64,000 nt of DNA from Antonospora locustae (lineage: Eukaryota > Microsporidia): positions 204,254 to 268,253 of the forward strand of contig CM017448.1 in the NCBI GenBank assembly GCA_007674295.1. The letters are read 5' to 3'. Both the position numbers and the translations under genes were made by a program. This document shows positions 9,422-17,117 of the stretch, one piece after another; position 1 is the first letter of the stretch; each line of letters begins with the position of its first letter. Under the pieces are notes generated by a model, which worked only from the letters and a program-made list of their open reading frames with translations, ran no database searches and was not told where the DNA came from.

Positions 9422-11437
9422 ATGTTACTTAGGAAAAAGGGCATGAGAAAGTGCGACTCCGAGAAACTCAGCGAGACAACGCTCCAAGTTTTAAAGGACC
9501 CGGACACTGTTACTTCTGACGATTTTATGACTGTGTATAACATCATATACAAGTTCTGCACACAACCAACAAGTAAATATGAAATAAAAGGCGCGCCTAT
9601 CTATGACATTCTAGTTGAGGTCTTAAGTGCACACACAAGCTGTCTAGAAAGCTTTTCCTCCATTGAATCATTTAATTGTGAATTTCAGAGGTTTGAGAAA
9701 GCGGCATTCATATTGTCTAAGGCATACGAATATCTAGAAAGGTACTATATAAAGGTATCAGTGATGAAGGGAGGCAGTAAAGTTAGAAAGATAAAGGATC
9801 TATTTTACTTTTACTATTACACAAATTATGTAGACAAGTTGAAGTTTGTGTTTGAGAACATGGTTCTTCTTGAGATAACAAGAATAAGGCGCGAAAAAAC
9901 ATGTATTGCAGAGCTCAAGGCTGCCATGAACACGTATTGGACACTACTTATATGCAGTGATCAGGAAAACAGATATACTGCATTGAAAGAGCTGTATGTT
10001 GCGGCGTTTAAGAGAGACATACACTATAACGAGCCAATAAACAGACTCATTTCGATTTTTTGCAGGGAATTGCTTATTGCATCAGAGATATTTGATACTG
10101 GGTCGTATGAGCAACTGTCCAAGAGAATGGTTCTGAGGCTTGATGCTAGAAGCGGCGAGATTGTGGATTACATTCTGGGAAGAATAGAGAAGAGAAGGAC
10201 CTTCAGGCATGCCTACAAAATTCTTGAGATCATGAGCCACACGAATGTTGAGGCGCTTATAAAAAAGCTAGAAAGCTACATTGATAAAAGACTGGAGCTA
10301 TGTACGGACTTTGACACTATGTTTGGGTTTTATTTTGAGCTGACTGTGCATGTAGAAAGTGGGTTTAACAGAAACAAAAGTGTCAGAAAGGCGATAAAAG
10401 TGCGTTTTCATCGTGTAATAAACACACACATATCAACAGGACCCCGTGACAGTGCGAGGAGATTTATAGAGATGCTTGTACATAAAGTTGACTCGATCAG
10501 CGAGCTTATTGACAAAGAAGAGATAAAGGCTATAGTTTCCTTTTTTGGATTGGTAGATAAAAAAGAATTGGTGATGGAAAAAGTTGTCACTAACCTCCAA
10601 AAGAGACTAATTCTCGAAAGCAGAGAGCTCGATACAGAGAAATTTCTTTTAACACAGATTAGCGGCGTCACACAGCATGAGGATATTTTTAGGGCAAAAA
10701 TATCGGTGGCAGACATGGTGTTTTCTAAAAACTTCTGCACAACAAGCCGCAAGCTTGCCAGCTCTATCTGTAGTGACGAAGAAGACGCAGACTTCATAAT
10801 AGAGCCTAAGTTTCTAACATCAGGGTTTTGGAATTTTGAAAAGGTAAATGTAAGACTCATAGAAAAACTAAGCAGATGCAAAGATCACCTTGTAAATGTA
10901 TTGAGAAAAACGTACAAGAGGTCCTCGATTGAGTTCAACTACGCAGCATCTGCAATCATATTGGAATTTAGAGCTTTCAGAATTGTTGCACAAACAGATG
11001 TGGCATCAATATTGCTTAACATAGAAAGTTGTGGAGAAGTCTCACTCAAAAGGCTGGAACACATGTCGGAGGACTCTAATCTGATAAAAAACCTGCGTAT
11101 CTTAGTTGAGAATGGGCTTGTAAATGCCACAAACAATGTGTTTTCTATTAACTATGGCTATTCTGGGGGTGATCTCAATCTGTTTAGCATTGCTTATTTG
11201 GAAACCGGCAAGTCCATGGTCAAGTCGCTTGCATGTGCGCGTGTTGAAAAAGAGATGAAGATTGAGGCTGAAGTGATGAGGCTCATGAAAAAGACTAAGA
11301 TATGCAGACTGCTGTCGCTTGTACATGCAATGCAAAAGCTAGGTTTTTGCTACAGCGAAACCACTGATGCTATAAAAAACCTGGTCAATAATAGCTATAT
11401 CGAGATTGATGGCGAGAATGTCCGCTATGTTCCATAA
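9422..11437 (+). CDS. CDC53: Cullin, scaffold of a cullin-RING ubiquitin ligase
   Basis: A divergent 671-residue cullin. The N-terminal half is all-helical, like cullin repeats, and the C-terminal part has the cullin-homology landmarks FLTSGFWNFEKVNV and SSIEFNYAASAIILEF. The very end is a winged helix, EVMRLMKKTK...LVNNSYIEIDGENVRYVP. This is the neddylation domain; the lysine in RLMK corresponds to the NEDD8 acceptor region. Cullins are usually 750-800 residues, so this is reduced. SKP1 is encoded at 47.3 kb, making an SCF complex plausible. Whether it is CUL1- or CUL3-type cannot be decided by eye. Confidence 0.85.
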   Translation: MLLRKKGMRKCDSEKLSETTLQVLKDPDTVTSDDFMTVYNIIYKFCTQPTSKYEIKGAPIYDILVEVLSAHTSCLESFSSIESFNCEFQRFEKAAFILSKAYEYLERYYIKVSVMKGGSKVRKIKDLFYFYYYTNYVDKLKFVFENMVLLEITRIRREKTCIAELKAAMNTYWTLLICSDQENRYTALKELYVAAFKRDIHYNEPINRLISIFCRELLIASEIFDTGSYEQLSKRMVLRLDARSGEIVDYILGRIEKRRTFRHAYKILEIMSHTNVEALIKKLESYIDKRLELCTDFDTMFGFYFELTVHVESGFNRNKSVRKAIKVRFHRVINTHISTGPRDSARRFIEMLVHKVDSISELIDKEEIKAIVSFFGLVDKKELVMEKVVTNLQKRLILESRELDTEKFLLTQISGVTQHEDIFRAKISVADMVFSKNFCTTSRKLASSICSDEEDADFIIEPKFLTSGFWNFEKVNVRLIEKLSRCKDHLVNVLRKTYKRSSIEFNYAASAIILEFRAFRIVAQTDVASILLNIESCGEVSLKRLEHMSEDSNLIKNLRILVENGLVNATNNVFSINYGYSGGDLNLFSIAYLETGKSMVKSLACARVEKEMKIEAEVMRLMKKTKICRLLSLVHAMQKLGFCYSETTDAIKNLVNNSYIEIDGENVRYVP

Positions 11438-11488
11438 AACTGAAAGAAAGATATTGCACTGCCACCACAGCTATTCTAGCAAAACTTT

Positions 11489-11827
11489 TTATATAACATC
11501 CAGAATTTTGTAAATATCATCTGAACACTGGACTCTATTTACAAGGATGAACTCAATCCTTTGCTCCAGCGTCTCTGGGCTTTTGTATAACAAGCTTGCT
11601 AGCTTTCGATAAAAGACCTTAAAATCAATGCAAAGGCCTGCAAGATACCCACAAAACACCTCTAGGACTTTTTCAGTGCGAACTTTCATTCTTTCCATCG
11701 CCTCTGTGTATCCGATATCCTTCTGCCGAAGTAGCTTTTTTCGAATCTCTCGAATCTTTTCATCTTTTGCCCGCCTGTGGCGGTCCTTTCTCGAAAAAAA
11801 AAGCTCTTCGTCTAGTCCATTGTGCAT
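11489..11827 (-). CDS. Conserved-looking small basic protein, unknown
   Basis: This 112-residue protein starts at an ATG immediately preceded by CCC, the local start signature, which supports it as a real gene. The first 40 residues are highly basic and helical (SRKDRHRRAKDEKIREIRKK); the rest is helical with a conserved-looking end, IEFILVNRVQCSDDIYKILDVI in part. It resembles a small nucleolar or chromatin-associated factor in composition only. It is convergent with the cullin gene, about 50 bp away, and divergent from YTM1, 134 bp away. Function not recognised. Confidence 0.7.
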   Translation of the reverse strand: MHNGLDEELFFSRKDRHRRAKDEKIREIRKKLLRQKDIGYTEAMERMKVRTEKVLEVFCGYLAGLCIDFKVFYRKLASLLYKSPETLEQRIEFILVNRVQCSDDIYKILDVI

Positions 11828-11961
11828 GGGTATAGTAGTAAATGCAGGTATTTATGTGATAAGCTAGAACGTTAGCAGACGCTCAGACGAGCTCAAGTCA
11901 GAATTACTCCGCGCTGTTTTTTTGTAGACCATAGACCATATCTTGAAATGCTATATTACCC

Positions 11962-13011
11962 ATGACGAGTTACACTGTACAGCTTTTTGAAGACGGAAAA
12001 GCCCTATGTGATGCAGGTCTTGTTCAAATACCAGGTGAGTTTACTTGCGAGGACTTATCTGAATATGTTCAGAAGTTGACCGGTACTTCTTGCAAATTTA
12101 ACTTCTATATCAAAGGAAAGCTATTTAGAGACACATTAGAACACATGGTGTCTGTTACAGAACAAACCTCTGAAGATATAGTCAGAATAGATTATCTGTT
12201 GTTTCGCTGCGAGCTGAAACCAGACTACGTGCTTGAATTTCCAAACACAGTCATGGCTCTCCGTGTTTCAAAAGACGGAGAAAGTCTCTTTATAACAACG
12301 CATAATAGACGACTTTACAAGTATAGCATAACTTCTGGCTTTTCTCCTGTTTTTGAGCAAGAGATAGTGGATGATATTATATGTCTGGAAGCAAGCATTC
12401 AAATGGTATTTGGGCTGTCTGTTTCAAATAAGATTTGGAATCTGCATACTAGTGAGGAGATTTACAACGGAGGCACGATGCCTATCACAGCGTTCACAAA
12501 AGGTAATGTTTTGGCGGTTGGATTTTATGATGGAACAGTCAAAATACAGAGTGAGGTTGTTGTTACCTTGGAGTCGTCAATAATTTCTATACACTGCATG
12601 GAGCCCAGTGACGAAGAGACCTTGTGGATAGCTGCGGAAGCAGGCCATATAGTAAAGTATGATCTGAGAACAAAAAGACGCGCTGTTACATTCATTGGCA
12701 CTGAAATAACTGCATGTTGTTATTTTGACATGTCTCTGTACTTGGGCACAACAGAAGCTAAAGTTGTTCTTGTAGACGCGAAGTCAAGAGTTCGCACATT
12801 TGATTCGACATTTTACTACATCGACTGGATTTTTGTGAATAGAAATGTATGTGCAACCTCGTGCTTCCAAACCCTGCATATACAAAGACCAAGCGACGGT
12901 ACTCTCTGTGCCTCATCTCTGCACGAAAGCCAGATAGTAACCGTTGAAGGAAACGAAAACATGCTTATAACGGGGTTCGGTAGCTATGTTTATGGGTTTA
13001 AAAATAAATAG
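11962..13011 (+). CDS. YTM1: Ribosome biogenesis WD-repeat protein YTM1 (WDR12)
   Basis: At 349 residues it begins with a ubiquitin-like NLE domain (about 1-85) containing FNFYIKGKLFRDTLEHMV and a DIVRIDYLLF strand. A degenerate seven-bladed WD40 propeller follows. The NLE domain contacts the Rea1 ATPase, and Ytm1 is part of the PeBoW/Nop7 complex that matures the 60S subunit. Yeast Ytm1 is about 460 residues, so loops are shortened. The ATG directly follows CCC. The WD repeats are weak by eye, so the NLE domain carries the call. Confidence 0.8.
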   Translation: MTSYTVQLFEDGKALCDAGLVQIPGEFTCEDLSEYVQKLTGTSCKFNFYIKGKLFRDTLEHMVSVTEQTSEDIVRIDYLLFRCELKPDYVLEFPNTVMALRVSKDGESLFITTHNRRLYKYSITSGFSPVFEQEIVDDIICLEASIQMVFGLSVSNKIWNLHTSEEIYNGGTMPITAFTKGNVLAVGFYDGTVKIQSEVVVTLESSIISIHCMEPSDEETLWIAAEAGHIVKYDLRTKRRAVTFIGTEITACCYFDMSLYLGTTEAKVVLVDAKSRVRTFDSTFYYIDWIFVNRNVCATSCFQTLHIQRPSDGTLCASSLHESQIVTVEGNENMLITGFGSYVYGFKNK

Positions 13012-13064
13012 ATTCTTTTACCGTAGGTTTATCTTATGATCACCAGAATCACAAAACAAAGCCC

Positions 13065-13235
13065 ATGGTAAAAGACTACATGCATGAACTAGATTCTACA
13101 TTTTCAATCTTATCGGCGCCAGATACCAAAGAAATGATGCAGAAAACAAAGCCAAAGGATATAAGAATTCTCAATAAAGAATTCTGGCAGAAAGACGATG
13201 ACCTTTCTACAACTACAAACAATTTTGTGTTCTAG
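13065..13235 (+). CDS. Small hypothetical protein, 56 residues
   Basis: A short frame with ATG immediately after GCCC (the local start signature) and a TAG stop at 13235. The product is hydrophilic (MVKDYMHELDSTFSILSAPD at the start, EFWQKDDDLS later) with no signal peptide or membrane segment. It lies 53 bp downstream of YTM1 on the same strand. Start context and balanced composition favour a real gene; no family recognised. Confidence 0.55.
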   Translation: MVKDYMHELDSTFSILSAPDTKEMMQKTKPKDIRILNKEFWQKDDDLSTTTNNFVF

Positions 13236-14547
13236 GACATTCAAGGCGTATCGAATATATGCAGAAGTGGCTGCTTTCTGATGCCCTTCAGTCAGAAATG
13301 AATTGTTTTGGTTAAAATCAAAGCAGAAGATGTCATTTATTAGCCACTCAAGAAGTAGAGCGTTTGTTGTTTTAATAAATTTTTGAGCATATGTAGCAAA
13401 TACAACGGAAAAAAATGATTCACAAGTCCTCTATCCTAAATAGAGTTGAACTTCCAGAATGCTTGCATAAACAGTGTAATTAGAAGTAAAAAGTCGTTTG
13501 GCGCAGAAACAGCCAAGCTGGTGTATTTGAATGCATGTTTAGCTAGTTTAAGTGCATTTATGCCAAAATACAATGTACATATGCCAACCTGGTAAGCATG
13601 TTGAAACTCATGTATGTAGAAGAAACAATGACACTATTCTCTCAGACATCTATTTTCTTGTAATGTAACTAGACAAGAACACACTAAAAGAATTTGTCAA
13701 TGTATCTCTTGTGTCAAATTCCAAAAAAGTAGCATTTATACATTAATGCTTTAAAAGAAGCACATTATTAGACACCAAACGTGTACAGGAGACTGCAGTT
13801 TACAGTAGAGCATTGCAATATCTCCATACCGAAAAGAAGCGTTTATGTGAAGAAGGTATGTCTTTCAAATGTGAACATACATAAGAGAAACGCATATCAG
13901 GACAGGCCATGCAATTTCATTTGTAGCCTAGGCACGTGTAATGAAAGACGCAACCAACATTAGTATGACAACATAAAACATATGCACAGATAACGTTGTC
14001 TTATAATGGCGCAATACAGAGTCTATGCAAGTTGTGTCATATGAAAAAGTGACTTGTAGAAGCCGGAGATCATGAATGTACAATCTACTCTTTTCGTAGT
14101 GCTGTATATCCGATACTGATACACATACTTTTCCATTTGACAAATGCAAGAAAAAAAAAAGCAAAATGCACGAGGAGAAGAGAACCTACAAAGTGTATGG
14201 TAAAAGTTGCTTACGAGCACCTTGTAGCATAAGTGTTTTTAATCACCATGTCCGCTACAAAATAAGTATATCGGCAGATTCAAAGAAAAATGAATTGAAA
14301 AGCGAAGAACAGTACGATATAAAGATTACAAAAAATAGATGAATACAGAAGACAGACACGTAAGAATATTTTAATATTTATTATAAAACACATGTGTCAC
14401 CATTGTGCAGATGTTCTTTAATGAACTTGTTCGCATGTGGATAGGAAAAATGTGTGTTAGAGTGACAAGCAGGTTCTGTTTTCCGTAATGTGCATCTACA
14501 CAATAACATTGACAAGCGAAAAAAGCCCCTGCGCAGTTGTTATTTGC
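13236..14547. other. Gene-poor, AT-rich stretch of about 1.3 kb
   Basis: Unusually long for this compact region. I found no tRNA, rRNA or confident gene. A plus-strand frame at 14166-14342 could encode a 58-residue lysine-rich protein. Minus-strand frames at 13928-14220 include a hydrophobic tail-anchor-like end (MFYVVILMLVASFITRA) but no convincing start. A decayed gene or a non-coding RNA gene is possible. Confidence 0.5.
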
Positions 14548-14895
14548 ATGGAAGAAGAGAGCAGAGAAAGATCATTTTGCTGTGCAACAGAAGAATATCT
14601 TGAAAAAAAGAAGCATGAGGCAGATACTGAGCACTTCAGTACAAAACCTCTGAAATTGCCCCTAGCAAGAATAAGGAGGCTGATGAAAGTAGAGGAAAAT
14701 GCAAATCACATTGCATCAGAGGTTCTATTTCTCTATTCTAAGGTTACAGAAGTTTTTATAGAGGTGCTGACTATGAAAGCATGGAAGAGCACAGAGGCAG
14801 ATGGACGCCGTATCATACAATTTACAGACCTTGCAAGGGCCATAAAATCAACGGATACCTATGACTTTTTGCGGTACATACTATCATTGAACTAG
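14548..14895 (+). CDS. HAP5: Histone-fold transcription factor subunit, NF-YC/HAP5-like
   Basis: From ATG 14548 it is 115 residues with a histone fold (about 35-110): LPLARIRRLMKVEENANHIA, then VTEVFIEVLTMKAW and IIQFTDLARAI. This pattern (LPLARIK..MK...) is the NF-YC/HAP5 class, which dimerises with NF-YB and NF-YA on CCAAT boxes. Related folds (DPB3/CHRAC15, DRAP1) are the main alternatives. An upstream ATG at 14488 would add 20 residues of no clear homology. It is only the core domain; the flanking glutamine-rich regions of larger homologues are missing. Confidence 0.72.
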   Translation: MEEESRERSFCCATEEYLEKKKHEADTEHFSTKPLKLPLARIRRLMKVEENANHIASEVLFLYSKVTEVFIEVLTMKAWKSTEADGRRIIQFTDLARAIKSTDTYDFLRYILSLN

Positions 14896-15033
14896 ACACC
14901 GCATGCATTTCTATAAATATGCTGTCATTTCTCTTTATTGTATAGTCGTTGTAACATTATAAACTTCTGGTACATCTGCTTCTTACCAAAACATCTGGCT
15001 CTTGTTGCAACAAAACTGCAATCGCATCACCCC

Positions 15034-15570
15034 ATGAACCCACTTGTGGCATTCAATATCCCTAACACGATATGTTATGCGCGCATCTTACTTCTTGTAA
15101 TGTCACTTAAGTACTACTTTCCTGTTATGTATATTGCCTCCGTGTCTCTTGACCTGGTTGACGGTGAAGTTGCACGTAGATTAGGACAGTGCACGGTGCT
15201 AGGTTCTATTCTTGATATGGCCATTGACAGAGTATCAAACATCGTAATTTTATGCAAAATTATATCAAAAGAGAGAGGAAATTTGCTTATTCTTCTTTTA
15301 GTTCTAGATTTCCTCTCTCACTTTTTATACTTCACAGGATCCATGTTTACAAAGGTGCATCACAAACGAAGTACAGGGCTTCTGTCTGTGTACTACAACA
15401 AAAGAATGCTTATTCCTATATGTATGTTTTCGGAGATGTACTTTGTAGCATGCTATCTCTCTCTCAAGGTACGCTTTGTTCTCAGCATATTCTATTTTGT
15501 GAAAAGCTTTTTTCATGCAATTCAGTTGATAAACGCAATTGGCATGATAAGCGAAATAGAACCCAAGTAA
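15034..15570 (+). CDS. PIS1: CDP-diacylglycerol-inositol 3-phosphatidyltransferase
   Basis: From the ATG at 15034, directly after CCCC, the protein has 178 residues and several membrane helices. It carries the CDP-alcohol phosphotransferase signature: DLVDGEVARRLGQCTVLG followed by SILDMAIDR, matching DG(x)2AR(x)8G(x)3D(x)3D. The N-terminus (NIPNTICYARILLLVM) is typical of phosphatidylinositol synthase. It makes phosphatidylinositol from CDP-DAG and inositol at the ER. CDP-DAG synthase, the preceding step, is encoded at 21.6 kb. The C-terminus is slightly shorter than yeast Pis1 (220). Confidence 0.9.
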   Translation: MNPLVAFNIPNTICYARILLLVMSLKYYFPVMYIASVSLDLVDGEVARRLGQCTVLGSILDMAIDRVSNIVILCKIISKERGNLLILLLVLDFLSHFLYFTGSMFTKVHHKRSTGLLSVYYNKRMLIPICMFSEMYFVACYLSLKVRFVLSIFYFVKSFFHAIQLINAIGMISEIEPK

Positions 15571-15634
15571 GTATGTACTTTGAGCGGCTTCATAGAGATT
15601 CATTCTGAGTGTTGTGAATTTTATTATGGGGCCC

Positions 15635-16348
15635 ATGAACTTCGAGAAAGATCGCTCTCTTACACTATTTTCCAGCGAGGGAAAGATCAAGCAGTGCGAT
15701 TATGCGCTCACAGCAGCAATCAATGGTGCTTTGTCTGTGGGAGCATGCTCTGAGGACGGTGTTGTCCTTGCATCGCTGAAGAAGCTCTCTCCGCTTGTTG
15801 ACAGACGTTTTGTCTTCAAGGTTCAGAACATTTGTGACACAATAGGCATTACTTATGCAGGTCTTCAGCCAGACTTCAGAGTGATGTTTGTAAAGGCAGT
15901 GCATCTAGCTGAGGACTATAAGGAGGTGTATGGCCACTATCCGTTTGTTGACGTATTTGTAACTGAGTTTTCTCAAATAATACAGGAGCACACGCAGAAG
16001 GGGGGCTTCAGGCCTTTTGGAGTACTGCTTCTTGTCTGTGGTGCAGTTCACGCTAAAGAAGGTCTGCAGCCTGCAATGTACCAGATGGACCCAAGTGGGT
16101 CGTTTATTTCTTTTAAAAGCGCTGCTATAGGAAAGGACTATGCACAGTCAGTTAAGTACATCGAAAATCGCTTGGAAATGCTTGATGACAATATTGTGAC
16201 TTGCCTAAACGCAATAAGAGAAAATTCTGGGGCACAGGTGAACGAAGATGACGTGGACATTGGTGTCTTCAGCAAAAAAAGTGGTGAGTTCAAGGTGCTC
16301 AGTAGAGTACACATACAAGAAGTGTTTGACTCACTGAAAGTAAAGTAG
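15635..16348 (+). CDS. PRE8: 20S proteasome subunit alpha-2
   Basis: A 237-residue alpha-type subunit. The start at 15635 directly follows CCC and places the alpha N-terminal helix correctly (SLTLFSSEGKIKQCDYALTA). GGFRPFGVLLLVCG and YQMDPSGSFISFKSAAIG follow. The wording QCDYALTA and the GGxRPFGVxLL block fit alpha-2 (PSMA2). It sits in the outer gate ring and is catalytically inactive. Alpha-3 and alpha-5 are also in this window, each in its own locus. Confidence 0.93.
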   Translation: MNFEKDRSLTLFSSEGKIKQCDYALTAAINGALSVGACSEDGVVLASLKKLSPLVDRRFVFKVQNICDTIGITYAGLQPDFRVMFVKAVHLAEDYKEVYGHYPFVDVFVTEFSQIIQEHTQKGGFRPFGVLLLVCGAVHAKEGLQPAMYQMDPSGSFISFKSAAIGKDYAQSVKYIENRLEMLDDNIVTCLNAIRENSGAQVNEDDVDIGVFSKKSGEFKVLSRVHIQEVFDSLKVK

Positions 16349-16439
16349 ACCTCACTATTCAATCTGAAGCATCTCTATCCTGCACATGAAGCTCATCAGT
16401 ATATCATGTTTCCTGTTAAGACAAAAAAACCCTCCCCCA

Positions 16440-16796
16440 ATGTTTCTTGTGTCGCTCAAACAATTTCTAAGGGCAAAAAGCCTAGAACCAACGGAAACGA
16501 ATAGCAACAATAACAACGTGCCCCTGTACATGAAAACACCGTTAGCACTTGCGTTGACGATGTCTGAGCCATCGTCACTATCAAGCTTCAAAGGCCTTGT
16601 ATCTAACCTGTATACAAGTTTTCTTCGTGTTTCCTTTTTGCCTTTCAAAAAGGGCGACTATATAAGAACACAGGGACATGAGGGTGTTGTGCAGGACATT
16701 GATTTTATGTATCTCAAGCTTCTAAGAAGAGACAAAGCATATGTTTTCATACCAACGCCAAGTGTCTACAAAAGCATAATTGAAGTTTTCAAATAA
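16440..16796 (+). CDS. Minimal MscS-like mechanosensitive channel protein
   Basis: From ATG 16440 (preceded by CCCCCA) it has 118 residues; an upstream ATG at 16386 would add 18. The C-terminal half is a clear MscS beta domain: FLPFKKGDYIRTQGHEGVVQ, then DKAYVFIPTPSVYKSII. The preceding segment (LALALTMSEPSSLSSFKGLV) matches the glycine/alanine pore helix TM3. TM1, TM2 and the C-terminal alpha/beta vestibule are absent, and the neighbour ends at 16348, so there is no room for them. Microsporidia are known to carry MscS homologues, some thought to come from bacteria. Function as a channel is inferred. Confidence 0.72.
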   Translation: MFLVSLKQFLRAKSLEPTETNSNNNNVPLYMKTPLALALTMSEPSSLSSFKGLVSNLYTSFLRVSFLPFKKGDYIRTQGHEGVVQDIDFMYLKLLRRDKAYVFIPTPSVYKSIIEVFK

Positions 16797-17117
16797 ATGC
16801 ACATTTGGCATTCCCTCTAGGTTCTTTTCAGTCCAGACAGCAATGCACCATTGTGCTTATGGTCTGGACCATGCATACACACTGTGCATCTCTATTGGCG
16901 TCCCCTCATCCAGCATTCTGCAGAATATGTGAATTGAGTACAAAAACAAATGCAATTCCTACGTTTGATGTCCAAACACTTTTTGATATTACATGAATCA
17001 TCTTTGAAGTTGAAAACACACAACGTATGATAAAAAGCTGCAATACGAAAATCAAATGAGATGGGAGTCGAACATTTACGTGTAGCAAAAAACCCAGGCC
17101 ATAACCACTAACCCAAA
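16797..17117. other. Intergenic, 321 bp
   Basis: No gene recognised. A short stretch near 17055-17110 resembles parts of a tRNA on the minus strand but does not fold as one. CCC lies a few bases before the TFC4 start. Confidence 0.5.

Noticed and set aside
13781..14220. Short ORFs in the gene-poor stretch, including one with a hydrophobic tail
   Set aside because: No proper start codon or start context and no recognisable family; kept only as a remark in the region entry.
16355..16648. 97-codon minus-strand frame
   Set aside because: Overlaps the MscS-like gene, whose beta-domain motif and CCCCCA start support the plus strand.
17045..17115. tRNA-like stretch (TAGTGGTTA and GTTCGACTC on the minus strand)
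   Set aside because: The T stem and acceptor stem do not pair and no anticodon stem is found.
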